The notes under the pieces: generated by a model
Told to the model about the DNA's origin: nothing
What the model saw: the letters and a program-made list of their open reading frames with translations, nothing else
Database searches by the model: none
Source of the DNA: Annona cherimola
Taxonomy: Eukaryota > Streptophyta > Magnoliopsida > Magnoliales > Annonaceae
Direction: 5' to 3'
DNA length: 64,000 nucleotides
Assembly: GCA_030490835.1 (NCBI GenBank)
Contig: CM059972.1
Location: 40,651,452 to 40,715,451, forward strand
Shown here: in pieces, positions 11,173-21,119 of the stretch
How the letters are laid out: the number at the start of each line of letters is the position of its first letter
Numbering within the stretch: the stretch's first letter is position 1
Position numbers and translations under genes: made by a program

Positions 11173-11597
11173 TAATTTTAAATTATATCTTTTTATAATT
11201 TATAAATTTGATATTTGATAGCCCACTTTGTGAACATAATTTAGCATATTAGAATATTGTATAAATTTGTCCAAGTTAATTTAATAGGCTAATGAATATT
11301 TTAAAATTATTTCGAGCACATTTAATTCCCTTTAGCCTGTTTAATTTTCTTTCATAGAAAAATAAATTATCATCATATTTTATATTTTTAAAAGTTAATA
11401 CAAAATGACACATGTTGTAACAAAGACAAAAATTTAATGAAAAATATAATTTTCATAAAATTTCACGTAAAACTCATATTTAATTAGTTCTTTATATTTA
11501 AAATATAATATTTCTAATAAAAATATAAAAAACATATGACTTATCACACCCTTCAACTTAAACATTGTTAGCCCATTAGCGATGTAAATAGTATATA
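11173..11597. other. AT-rich stretch without recognisable feature
   Basis: Only poly-A/T-rich low-complexity sequence and one 74-codon minus-strand frame without any recognisable domain. Confidence 0.5.
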
Positions 11598-11878
11598 GGG
11601 TGTGTTTGGGAATGGATAAAACTTTTGATGAAAAGTTGTAGAGTGTAGAAGTTGTCAAATGATGTGATATGATAGGGGTAATGATGAGGAATAAATAGGA
11701 TAAAGTTGAAATAGATAGGTTAGTTGTGTTGATAGTTGTGTAGAAATGACTGAAAAGTAGGGTAGTTGTATAGAAAAATGTGAAGAAATTATTAAAAAAT
11801 AGGGTAGTTGTGGAGAGTGAAAAGTTTTAGATTGAAAAGTTCTAACTCGAAAACTTTCGCTTGTTAACAAACACACCC
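11598..11878. mobile_element. MITE, 281 bp, Tourist/Harbinger-like ends
   Basis: Ends GGGTGTGTTTG at 11598 and, inverted, CAAACACACCC at 11878; similarity of the two arms extends inward (aaaacttttgatgaaaagtt versus aaagttttcgagttagaact). ATA flanks both sides (11595-11597 and 11879-11881), a possible 3-bp duplication; the canonical Tourist target is TTA/TAA, so hAT is not excluded. Non-coding. Confidence 0.75.
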
Positions 11879-11881
11879 ATA

Positions 11882-13266
11882 ATATATTCTAAAGACAAAT
11901 CTCAGTGTAATACTAATTTTAGCAATAAAAAATCTTGATGCACTATTAATTTTAAAAAGTGAGTTTTAAAAGTAAATTTCATTAGTTAATATAAGTAAAA
12001 AAAATTTTATGTTGCACATAAAAGAGTAGAACACGTGTATATGTGTATTAAAGAACAACTAAACACACAAATATATTATTTTTAACTCATCCAGTCTAAG
12101 GAAATGTTCATACCAAAATGATGGTAGTGTTTTTTTTGTTTTTTCTTCCCCTCATCATATTTCAGGATATTAAGGGGTTTTTTGCATCTCCTCACCATAT
12201 TTTAAGGTATCTGGAGATTTTTGTCTTTTTCTTTTTCTTACTTATTCTCCCCTCACTGTTTTAAACTAGTTTATACACTTGTTAGGTGTCGAGCTTCAAT
12301 TACTAAGATTTTTGGAATTTCTTTTTTTATACTTATTTTGAACTAACAACTATCAAATATAATGATAATGAAAGTTACTTGCTTAAATGAGAGAAAATAA
12401 TCATATCATCTTCGTGCTCGCTAGTTTCATTAGTATGTATTGCAATCAATGCTAACAAATTTTAGATGTATCATACAAAATATTTTTTTTACTGATATAA
12501 CTAACTACAGTTTATGTTTCACCCAATACGAAGCATAGTAGGTACCCTTTGATTTTTTATAGTTTATATTTTTTGACTATATATTTTTACCGTAATGTTT
12601 TCTCTTTTTATATTTTTTAAATAATTTTTTAAATTTTCTTTATTTATTTTACTTTTAAAAAATTTTTGTCTTGTTTTTTATTGTCTTTTTTTCTTTTGCT
12701 TTTTTTCTAATTTTAAAAAATTTAAGTTAAACAAACCAAACCACCAAACTTAAATGCTACTATCTTTAATACACATTCATAAAAATATAAATTTATAGCA
12801 ATAAAATAGTAGGAAAAGAGACAACTTGAGGCGTGGTGGTTCGCTTGAAGCTTTATTAAATCACTACAAATTTAACCTACAAGAAAATAAGAAAAACAAA
12901 CATAGACAAAATAAAAATATCGGATTGCCTCCAAATCAGCGTTAAATTTTACGTCTTCAACCAGACGTAATGAACTCATTATCCAACTTCTACTCTATCA
13001 AAATTTTTAACGTTATGGAAATCGTTTAATTCTTTTATATGTTCATAGTCAAGGGTTATAAAGATTAGTGGATCATCAATGATGTTCAACATGTAATTTT
13101 CTTCATTTTGGATTAAATTATTCAAATATAATAGATTATCTTTGATTAAGAGGATGATTTTATTAGGGATTAAATAAGGTTTTTTTGGGTATATAGTTCT
13201 TTGAGAAATTGATTGTAATTTGGAATATATTAAATGATATCAAAAAGCGAAATTTTAAAATGAATA
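11882..13266 (-). mobile_element. Athila-like 3' internal remnant, inverted
   Basis: The block at 12150-12220 (tcatatttcaggatatt, ctcaccatattttaaggtat) is the reverse complement of the 3' internal motif near 4700-4800 and 58755. At about 12925-12950, attgcctccaaatcagcgtt resembles, inverted, the gcgcttttcgggaggtaacc motif at 57775 that follows the coding region of this lineage. Much of the rest is low-complexity T-rich sequence. No coding sequence remains and no LTR boundary is visible. The right side is cut by the copia LTR. Confidence 0.5.
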
Positions 13267-14895
13267 TGTTGTGAAAGACACAACAAATCAAGCACAATCC
13301 ATGTTTTGATAATTAATAACCCAAATTTGAGAAAGTTAAGAAACTAACAAGTGTGTTGAGTTGTTACAAGACAGAAAATTTCAAAAACCAGTCATGACAG
13401 ATCAATTCGTAAAGTCAAGTCGACCCAGGCATTGACTTAGGTCAAATTGATACCCAATTCAACTCCAATATCGACTTCAACCGACATTTTTCAGACAGCG
13501 TTGAAATTGTGGATGAGTGAGCAACGAACTCGCATTCGAAGTTGACTTCGCATGCGACTTAGGTGAAGTTGCAATGCAAGTCGACTTTTCAAGCGACTTG
13601 TATGGACCTCTGGACTCTGATCCTGAATGTGAAGAAGTCAAGTTGCATCCCAAGTCAACTCTAATGTGTGACTTGGGTAAAGTCCCAAATGAAGTTGACT
13701 AATCATACGAGTTGGGATGAGTAGCAACTCAAGTCGACCCTAACATTCGACTTGAGCTCAAGAGGAGGATTCAAAACAAGCAGTTTCAAGCTAGAAGGTC
13801 AATCCAAACAGCTCAAACAACTCACACCTTAAAAGAGTAAAGAAGAATGTTGTGCATTGATAGAAGAAGACATCAAGTACCTTCCAAAGTTTGATTAATG
13901 CTAAGACAAATGAAAGATAACTTAAAGAAACAAAGCACAAGTGCCAAGGCAATCCATTCATGAAGACTTGAAGTTCTAAAAGGCATTTTGAGCTGTGAAG
14001 TAGCAATCCAAGTCAACTTCACTTGCGACTTGGGTCAAGTCTTAGAGCAAGTTACTCCAAAATGGAACTTAGGCTAGAAACAAGGAGAAAACCTTTGAGA
14101 AGAAGATGCTGAAGACCGAAGTCGCAACCCAAGTCAACTCTAGTCTGTGACTTGAGTGAAGTTGCACCTGAAGTTGACTTTGAGTGCGACTTGAATCGTA
14201 ATGGTTGAAAAAATTTGAACGTTGGCACATCAAATGCGTGCCACCTACCTCATAACGTTTGAATTTATTCTTTCTCTATTTAAGACTCGTAAAATGGAGT
14301 GAATGGGGTTAATTAGAGCATTGATTAAGCTTCGACCTTCCAACTTACAAGCATTCGAGCAATCATTTAACTGCTCTACAAGAAGAATTGTGTTATTTAA
14401 CTTGCAAATTTTGAATCTTACCATCAACCTTAAGCTCTACAAGTTCTTCTTTGTGCTAAAACTTTCTCTACACAATTTGTAAAGTGTAGAATTTTCTTTT
14501 AATTCATTCTCTTGTGATTCCAGAGACCAAGACCAAGTAAATACAAGTAGTGTGTGGTCGGAATGTGACTCACTACCTACTTGTGCTATTCTTGTAAAGG
14601 CCCCACAAAGCTAGAAACTAAAAGAGAGCAAGGGTTTTAATTGTACTTTCATTGATATAGTGGAACCCAAGACACATGGGTGTGTTCTTGGAAGAGTGGA
14701 GCAGGAAAGTTGTCCTGAACAATCATAATTTCTTGTGTTTGCCATTGTTATTATTTTTCTACCCTTTCATTCTCCATGTTTTCATTCAAGGATACTTAAT
14801 CTACAAGGGGTCAAGTGTGAGATATTGAAAGAAGTTTTAAAAGAACTCATTTCACTCCTCTTCTCTTGGGTTTTGCCACAAACTCAGGATCAACA
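13267..14895 (+). mobile_element. Ty1-copia LTR, probably solo, 1.6 kb
   Basis: Starts TGTTG at 13267 and ends GGATCAACA at 14895, matching the TGTTGG...CCAACA ends of the copia LTRs at 48248-49982 and 51196. It carries the family-specific array of AAGTCGACTT / TGCGACTT words at about 13400-14200 and the block ggaagagtggagcaggaaag near 14690. No primer-binding site follows. Flanks GAATA and GAACC match at only three of five bases, so the duplication is not proven. Confidence 0.8.
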
Positions 14896-15483
14896 GAACC
14901 TATTCAAACATTTGAATCATCTATTTCACTTGAATTAGTTCTTCTGTGCTAATGCTCTCATCTTTTAAAGTATTAGAAAAGGATAATAGGTACTTTTTAA
15001 AAAATTTATTAATTATTTCCTTTCCAAATTGATCTCCCCCTGACTTATCCTCAACATACTTTTTATCACTCGCCTCAATGTCATTTTGACTTTGATTCTT
15101 ATCATCATATCCGTTATGGATTTCCTCAATATTCTCTTCATCTTTTCTCCCTGTTCCGGCCTCGTGAAAAATCATTACTTGGTTAAAGATAAAATTGTTT
15201 TCCTGCGGCTTTGAGAATAAATGCTTAATTAATTTCCCAGCAAAATTTTAAAGCATCCAATTCTTTAACCGAGTCCGAAAAATATATCACAGAAATATTT
15301 TGCATTGTGTTCCACATTCTGAATTTACATCTCTAACGAGAAAACCCTTGATTAAAAGAGCTGAATACAATGGTCCATAAAAAAAAATGCTTAACAATAA
15401 TGAAGTGCGTAGAAGATCCTTCTACGTCTTTACAAGTGCACGAAAAATCGTGTCTAACAAAAATATAAAGATAAACGAGTACA
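14896..15483 (-). other. Unassigned; 84-codon minus-strand frame
   Basis: A minus-strand frame at 15175-14921 encodes a highly charged peptide (many E, D, K; for example KDEENIEEIHNGYDDKNQSQ) without a domain I recognise. It stops just before the copia LTR, so it may be the interrupted tail of an older retroelement or gene. I give it no function. The rest to 15483 shows nothing recognisable. Confidence 0.3.
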
Positions 15484-15750
15484 CTTCGCCCCGCGCCGTG
15501 ACTCGAATGTGAGGTACATGACGCCACGCGCCATGCCTTAAATGTGAGGTTCATGACGCCACGCGCCATGACTTGAATATGAGGTACATGACGCCACGCG
15601 CCATGTCTTAAATGTGAGGTTCATGACGCCACGCGCCATGACTTGAATATGAGGTACATGACGCCACGCGCCATGTCTTAAATGTGAGGTTCCATGCGCC
15701 ATGACTTGAATATGAGGTACATGACGCCACGCGCCATGACTTGAATATGA
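15484..15750. repeat. 36-bp minisatellite, about seven copies
   Basis: TGACGCCACGCGCCATG recurs at 15519, 15555, 15591, 15627, 15663 and 15722. Units alternate between acttgaatatgaggtaca and tcttaaatgtgaggttca, so a 72-bp dimer is the true repeat. One unit near 15690 is shortened. It is much richer in CpG than its surroundings. Confidence 0.93.
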
Positions 15751-16040
15751 GTTTACGCTTAGCCCGTCGACCAGCGATGACTCGGTTTGGGAACTAGTGA
15801 GGGGCCCGTCGGCTACACTAGTGACCCTACACAGCAGACTAAGTGTGCTCTTAGCCTCTGGATTTACACAGCAGACCAGCGTGTCCCGCTTTCAGCTTCT
15901 GTACTTGTACAAGAAACCATCGTCTCCCGCTTTCAGCCTCTGGATTGAACAATTGGGTGGTTTTACCAAAAAAAAAAAAATGGATTCAACCGAATTTAAA
16001 AAGTATGCTTGGGTCATTTTTGACCAATTAAAAAGGTTTG
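15751..16040. other. Spacer between two minisatellites with a local duplication
   Basis: The pieces cacagcaga, cttagcctctggattta and cccgctttcagc occur twice at about 15828-15945. A poly-A run of 12 lies near 15968. No gene is recognisable. Confidence 0.5.
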
Positions 16041-16560
16041 GGCCCCAACTGGGCTTGTTGAAAAGAGTTTGGGCTTTCTTGGGCTTTTTGAAGATTTTGG
16101 GCCACATTGGACTTTTTGGAGATTTTTGTGCCACCTTGGGCTTTTTGAAGAGTTTTTAGCCAGCTTGGGCTTTTTGGAGATTTTTGGGCCATCTTGGGCT
16201 TTTTGGAGAGTTTTGGGCCATCATGGGCTTTTTGAAAAGTTTTGAGCCATCTTGGGCTTTTTGAAGAGTTTTTAGCCAGCTTGGGCTTTTTGGAGATTTT
16301 TGGGCCATCTTGGGCTTTTTGGAGAGTTTTGGGCCATCATGGGCTTTTTGAAAAGTTTTGAGCCATCTTGGGCTTTTTGGAGATTTTTGGGTCATCTTGG
16401 GCTTTTTAGAGAGTTTTGGGCCATCATGGGCTTTTTGAAAAGTTTTGAGCCATCTTGGGCTTTTTGGAAGGTTTTGAGCCGCCTTGGACTTTTTGGAGGG
16501 TCTTGAGCCATCTTGGGCTTTTCGGAGGGTTTTGGGCCATCTTGGGCTTGCTCGGGCATT
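16041..16560. repeat. 30-bp minisatellite with 120-bp higher-order period
   Basis: About 17 copies of a unit like TTGGGCTTTTTGGAGATTTT followed by TGGGCCATC. A four-unit block repeats almost exactly at 16147-16266 and 16267-16386. Because 30 is divisible by three, long reading frames stay open on both strands (143 codons on minus, 120 and 68 on plus); I regard these as a by-product of the period and not genes. Confidence 0.93.
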
Positions 16561-16599
16561 AAGGCTCGGATTAAGCGAAGAGGTCATATATATATATAT

Positions 16600-17890
16600 A
16601 TTCTTTTTTGTATATATATAATAGAAAGGTACTTAGCCCTGCGCATCAACTTAACCCACTGTTTGTGGAGTATCTACTCAGGCAAAAGTATATGAAAATT
16701 CATTTTTATAATATATATTTTTTTTAAAGTCTAAAAATATATATATTTTTTTTAGGGGGGCCCATGGGGCAAATACATATATTTTTTTGAAGGCCCGCGG
16801 GACAAAATATTCATTTTTTGAAGGCCCGCGGGGCATTTATATAATCTTAGAAGTCAAAATCTTAATTTTTGGATGCGGGACATCTATGTAATTTTTAGAA
16901 ATCAAAATATTGATTTTTGGATGTCTTTGAATATATATGTGTATTTTGATATATTTTTATAGAAAATACTCATATATTTATTTTTATTTTTAAGGGAGAA
17001 AATATACTTAACCCGTGTGTCAATTCAACCCGCCAGTCGGGGAGTATCCACGTTGGGAAAAGTAGTTTTTGAAAATAATATATATGTATATATAGATATA
17101 TATATATATAATATATACGTATATATATTTTTATTTTATTTTTAAAGGGGAAAATATACTTAACCCGTGTGTCAATTCAACCCGCCAGTCGGGGAGTATC
17201 CACGTTGGGAAAAGTAGTTTTTGAAAATAATATATATATGTATATGTATATATATATAATATAATATACACATATATATTTTTATTTTATTTTTAAAGGA
17301 GAAAATATACTTAACCCGTGTGTCAATTCAACCCGCCAGTCGGGGAGTATCCACGTTGGGAAAAGTAGTTTTCGAAAATAATATATATGTATATATAGAT
17401 ATATATATATATAATATACACATATATATTTTTATTTTATTTTTAAAGGGGAAAATATACTTAACCCGTGTGTCAATTCAACCCGCCAGTCGGGGAGTAT
17501 CCACATTGGGAAAAGTAGTTTTTGAAAATAATATATATGTATATATAGATATATATATATATATATAATATACACATATATATTTTTATTTTATTTTTAA
17601 AGGGGAAAATATACTTAACCCGTGTGTCAATTCAACCCGCCAGTCGGGGAGTATCCACGTTGGGAAAAGTAGTTTTCGAAAATAATATATATGTATATAT
17701 AGATATATATATATATAATATACACATATATATTTTTATTTTATTTTTAAAGGGGAAACTATACTTAACCCGTGTGTCAATTCAACCCGCCAGTCGGGGA
17801 GTATCCACATTGGGAAAAGTAGTTTTTGAAAATAATATATATGTGTATATATATATTTATATATATCTATTTATATATATATAATATACA
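16600..17890. repeat. Tandem array of about 150-bp units, six good copies
   Basis: A core of about 60 bp containing TTAACCCGTGTGTCAATTCA and CGCCAGTCGGGGAGTATCCA starts at 17008, 17160, 17313, 17461, 17615 and 17765, a spacing of 148-154. Cores are separated by (TA)n-rich spacer with a shared tttttattttatttttaaa block. A diverged seventh core lies at about 16630 (gcgcatcaacttaacccact). In between, 16750-16900 has two copies of tttttgaaggcccgcggg. Short frames across the units are repeat artefacts. Confidence 0.93.
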
Positions 17891-18350
17891 AGAAAGAAAC
17901 TCTCCTCTTTTTTTTTTAACTAAAAAAAAAAATGTAGAACTCACGATTCTCTCTTTAGCGCGGGAGATCTCTCTTTCTCGTCTTCGCTCTCGCTGTTTTT
18001 TTTTTTTTTTTGCCTTTGCCGAACTGCAGCTATTTATAGGCTTTCGCCGGGTCTGGGATGGGTTCCGCGGCTGTGGATGCAGGCTCACGCGGAACCGTCT
18101 TCCCGCGGAACCATCTTCCCGCGGAACCGTCTTCGCGCGGAACCGCTGAAGTCTGAACTGTACCCACGCGGAACTGTCTCTCCACGGAATCGATGACCTT
18201 TTGCCGTGTGGTCATTTTCGCGGAACCTAATTGTCGTGAGTTCAGCGGCAAAAGTTGGCAGCTAGCTTTCTGATGCTTTTTCTTACACCACCAACTGCAA
18301 CTTTCCATATCCTTGTCATAGTTCTCTGCCCACCACCTGCCATAAGCTCG
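17891..18350. other. GC-rich lead-in to the gene mosaic with GCGGAACC repeats
   Basis: CGCGGAACCGTCTTC-type words recur at about 18089-18150, with weaker copies (CGCGGAACTGTCTC, CGCGGAACC) to 18230. Poly-T runs of nine and fifteen lie near 17908 and 17996. A minus-strand frame continues from the BREVIS RADIX fragment into this sequence, but beyond 18351 it no longer matches that family and its origin is unknown. Confidence 0.5.
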
Positions 18351-18489
18351 ACGGTATGCTTCAGATGCCTTCAAAGCCATGTCCTTGATCTGAGTAGTGA
18401 GTGCTTTGATAGCCTGCTTGTTACTGGGTGTGCCGGCAGGTTCCTTCTCTTTTAGTTCATGCAAGGAACCGCTCGATACAGGTCAGCAT
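18351..18489 (-). pseudogene. BRX-like: BREVIS RADIX-like N-terminal fragment
   Basis: Minus strand from an ATG at 18489: MLTCIERFLA then stop, then in another frame PSNKQAIKALTTQIKDMALK followed by ASEAYR. BREVIS RADIX proteins start MLTCIA and have a conserved QAIKSLTAQIKDMALKASGA segment near residue 40, so this is the first exon with a frame break. Similarity ends exactly at AYR, where BRX genes normally have an exon boundary, so the source was genomic. Upstream (in minus sense) is a (TAA)n leader. The BRX repeat domains are absent; it cannot act. Confidence 0.8.
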
Positions 18490-18502
18490 CTCTCTCCCCC
18501 TC

Positions 18503-18534
18503 TTTATTATTATTATTATTATTATTATTATTTT
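18503..18534. repeat. (TTA)n microsatellite
   Basis: About ten consecutive tta triplets, in the presumed leader upstream of the BRX-like start codon on the minus strand. Confidence 0.9.
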
Positions 18535-18674
18535 ATTACCAGATCTCCCCATCTCCCCCGGCCACGGCGCATTTCTCCGCTCTGCCGACCAAAGCACCAG
18601 ACCCATGACACCAAATGCATGGATTGAAAGGAAGCAAGAGCCTCGAGAACTGGAGCCCGCGTCACTAGAGTTGC

Positions 18675-19204
18675 TCATGGGTGTTTTCCTTCGGTGAGGA
18701 AGAGATCGTAGACGAGAGCGGCAATGGCGGCGCCGATCAGAGGACCCACCCAGTAAATCCATTGGCTCTCCTACGACCAGCTCACCAACGCCGGCCCGAA
18801 TGACACAACTGGGTTCATGGAAGTGCCGTCGAAGGCCCCACCCGCCAAGATGTTGGCCCCCATGATGGAGCCGATGGCCAGCGGCACGATCGTGCCCAAG
18901 CTCCCTTTCTTCGGGTCCAAGACCGTTGCGTAGACGGTGCACACAGGCCCGAGCGTCATCACGATCCCGAAAACCAGAGCATTCTAGATGCCGACATGCG
19001 CCGAAAGCCTGAAGGTGCCGGTTTTCGGCCCTCTGGTGGAGAAACGGAGAAGCAAGCAGGCGACGGTGGATCCGAGCAGCTGCGCATTCCAGTAGAGGAT
19101 GCCCCGCAACAGGCTGATGTCTCCGCCAAGGAATGGCCAAAGGTGACGGCAGGGTTCACGTGGCCTTCGAAAATGTTGGCACCAGCTGCCGCCGCCACGA
19201 ACAG
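18675..19204 (-). pseudogene. TIP-like: Tonoplast intrinsic protein (aquaporin) fragment, 3' two thirds
   Basis: Minus-strand translation in shifting frames gives [16 protein letters not shown] (first NPA loop), then [60 protein letters not shown] (second loop, NPA changed to NPV) and [20 protein letters not shown] ending KHP-stop at 18675. The order and spacing fit the membrane helices of TIP aquaporins. A frameshift follows the first NPA loop, a stop lies after the SAHVGI segment and a TGG-to-TAG change after VSWS. The N-terminal helix is missing and is replaced by kinase sequence at 19205. No introns are visible. Confidence 0.88.
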
Positions 19205-19388
19205 TCCAAGTCGCGTCGGCCCGTCGAGACCGGCTCCTTCTTCTCTGGCCATCTTGCCGTGGAGCCAGCGGTCCATTATTCATGTAGTCGTAGACCAGGA
19301 GGCGGTGAGAGTTTTCGGAGCAGAATCCCCAAAAGCGCACCAGGTTCACATGCTGGATGCCGCCGATGGTGCATACCTCCGCTCGGAA
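19205..19388 (-). pseudogene. Receptor-like kinase N-lobe fragment fused to the aquaporin piece
   Basis: Minus strand: [20 protein letters not shown] then [19 protein letters not shown], and after a frame slip [17 protein letters not shown] and PTRLG. This is the alphaC-to-hinge region of plant receptor-like kinases (the ...HxNLV...GFC...LLVYEYM...NGSLDxWL pattern), probably of the S-domain or related group. At 19205/19204 the frame runs directly from PTRLG into the aquaporin [10 protein letters not shown], an in-frame chimera. Catalytic HRD and DFG motifs are absent. Confidence 0.82.
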
Positions 19389-19389
19389 C

Positions 19390-20000
19390 TCCCGGTCGCT
19401 TCACCCATCGCGCTACCGGACGCAGCCCTGCAAGGACGGGACGGCCTGCAGGCGCCGCGTTTGCTTCTTTGCGCACACCCCGCAGCAGCTACGCGTGCGC
19501 CCGCCGCAGCAGCAACAGAGCTCAAGGGGGTTGCGACCATGGCCGATTCGTACGACGGTTCGCCGCTCCGCCAGGTGATGGAGATAGGCTCTTGCTGCAC
19601 GTCCAAGTCGCCGTTTGCCGCCGCTGCGGCCTCTCCTACTTTGACCTTGATCTCGTCTCCGCTCTCACCACCGTCGGACTCGCCGCCTCTGTTGCGAGTA
19701 AGCCCGTCGATCCGCCTCCCATCTGCTGCATCTGGCTCCGCGAACGAGGTCCTCGCTTCGATGAGGCAGCTGCAGCTGAGCAAGGCGAAATCGGCGCCTG
19801 CTTCGTGGGTTATGCAGTTCGGGCTGTCGCCAAGAGGTTCGAATCTGCGTCCGGCGTTCAGTAGTCTTCCGTCGACGCCGACTGCACCCGCAACGAGTGT
19901 TGCGTGGTTGGATGAGTGGGACAGAGGCCGCATCGCGGAAGAGCCAATGGAGAGGGTTGAATCCGGAAGAAGGAGAAGGACTTTGATGGAGAAAAGGGGC
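19390..20000 (+). pseudogene. TZF-like: Plant CCCH tandem zinc-finger protein fragment
   Basis: Plus strand: [20 protein letters not shown] and CFFAHTP (C-x5-C-x4-C-x3-H) at about 19408-19480, then in another frame [53 protein letters not shown] and MERVESGR near 19947. These blocks occur in this order in plant TZF/RR-TZF proteins, which bind AU-rich mRNA in RNP granules. The N-terminal ankyrin or RR half is missing and at least one frameshift separates the finger from the rest. It lies opposite in orientation to the neighbouring fragments. Confidence 0.85.
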
Positions 20001-20089
20001 TGGAACGGAGCTTTGCGGCGGCAAGCAAAGGTCTGCTGGCGACGGTCAATGGGGTGGACCAAGGGCGGAAAACTTTGCGCCGGAGTCGA

Positions 20090-20690
20090 GCGAGGGTGGC
20101 GGATGTGGTGTCACGGCCGGCGAGGATGAAACTGATGATGATGTCACGGAGAAATTCTTCGGAGTTGTCTCGCCGGCCTTGAACCGCGAGATCAGATCTT
20201 GCTTCGCGTTCGCAGACTCATCTTTCTTCCGGGCGCGGATGATCCCCGCCGCAAATTCGTGGACGGTGTCCACCGACTCGCGTAGCCGCCGCTCGGAGCT
20301 GATGCTCAGCAGCCTGTTGATCCGTCAGAGAAAGGGGCACGACGTACCGGAAGCGGCCGGCGCTGAGGTTGGTGGCGTCGTTGAAAGCGCGGGCAAAGTC
20401 AGGGGGCAGATAGCTGCTGCCGGGATCCGATCCGACGACGTGGCTGCCTCCGCCGCCGCCGAGGCATGCGGGGTCGGCATCGAAGGCGACCTCGCAGACG
20501 TTGTCGAACGCGAAGCGCTCCATCACGTCCTGCAGGTCGATGGTTTCGTCGGTGACGGCAGCTCGTTGCAGCAGAGGCAGGAGTCGGTGCTGGATCTTGA
20601 AGCGGACGGTGTCAACGACGAAATTCCGGAGAGACTTGGTGTTGAATTTGAAGCTCGCCGTCTTCCTCTGCACCTTCCAGCTCTTGTTTT
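20090..20690 (-). pseudogene. CYP94-like: Cytochrome P450 CYP94-like fragment (helix C to helix I)
   Basis: Minus strand: SWKVQRKTASFKFNTKSLRN (helix C WxxxR-type motif), LDLQDV-like IDLQDVMERFAFDNVCEVAF, then FARAFNDATNLSAGRFRYVV, and in the next frame RRLRESVDTVHEFAAGIIRA and ISFILAGRDTTSAT (helix I, AGxDTT). The combination is that of CYP94 fatty-acid or jasmonate hydroxylases. One extra base plus a TGG-to-TGA change lie near 20330. The haem-binding region and the membrane anchor are absent. The 3' side is joined to the inverted zinc-finger piece. Confidence 0.87.
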
Positions 20691-21119
20691 TGCGGGGAGC
20701 AGCGATTTTGCTGCTGCCCTTTTTTTTTTTTATGAAAAATCGTATATAAAATATATATATATCTCTTCACTCCCTCTAACCTATCATCGATTAGTTCTTC
20801 CTCATTTTCTATAAATTTTCTCACTAATTTCATAATCAATACCATATAATCTTAAGATTATTATCAAATTCTCAAACTGTGGATTTTCTTATAGTAATAG
20901 GTCTGATTGAGTTTGATAATGAAAATAATTTGTTGGTGTGACGCAGGTTCATTAAATTCCTCTTCGCATAATTTTTGTCCTTGAATATTCTTCATTAATT
21001 ATCTCAAAAAATTTTCTATTTTTGTTATTTCTCCCAAAATCTTCTTGATATTGTCACTTCTCCCTAATTTACCTTTGATTAATTCTTCCTCATTCTCTAT
21101 AATATTTTTTTGGGTTTAG
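20691..21119. other. AT-rich flank of the mosaic with a diverged duplication
   Basis: The block gattagttcttcctcatttt at 20789 recurs as gattaattcttcctcattct at 21077, about 288 bases apart. On the minus strand both translate to ENEEELI. It may be the edge of a degenerate retroelement. It ends with TTTAG (21115-21119), the target duplication of the next LTR. Confidence 0.45.

Noticed and set aside
13262..14900. Perfect target duplication around the copia LTR at 13267
   Set aside because: GAATA and GAACC differ at two of five positions; the call rests on LTR similarity alone.
14921..15175. Charged 84-codon frame as a functional small protein
   Set aside because: No recognisable domain, no start context or homologue visible; it directly borders a retroelement insertion.
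16156..16587. 143-codon minus-strand frame with regular KSPRWLKTFQKAH-like repeats
   Set aside because: It is fully explained by a 30-bp minisatellite whose period keeps frames open on both strands.
18457..19140. 227-codon minus-strand frame as a gene
   Set aside because: It is out of frame with the recognisable aquaporin segments and ends in the BRX-like leader; GC-rich sequence simply lacks stops here.
18996..20129. 377-codon plus-strand frame as a complete gene
   Set aside because: Only its second half (about 19500-19990) matches a CCCH zinc-finger protein; the first half is antisense of the aquaporin and kinase fragments and the last part is antisense of CYP94.
15500..20700. Helitron with defined ends
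   Set aside because: Gene capture fits, but I could not find a TC start, a CTRR end with a hairpin and an A/T insertion site, so I do not call the class.
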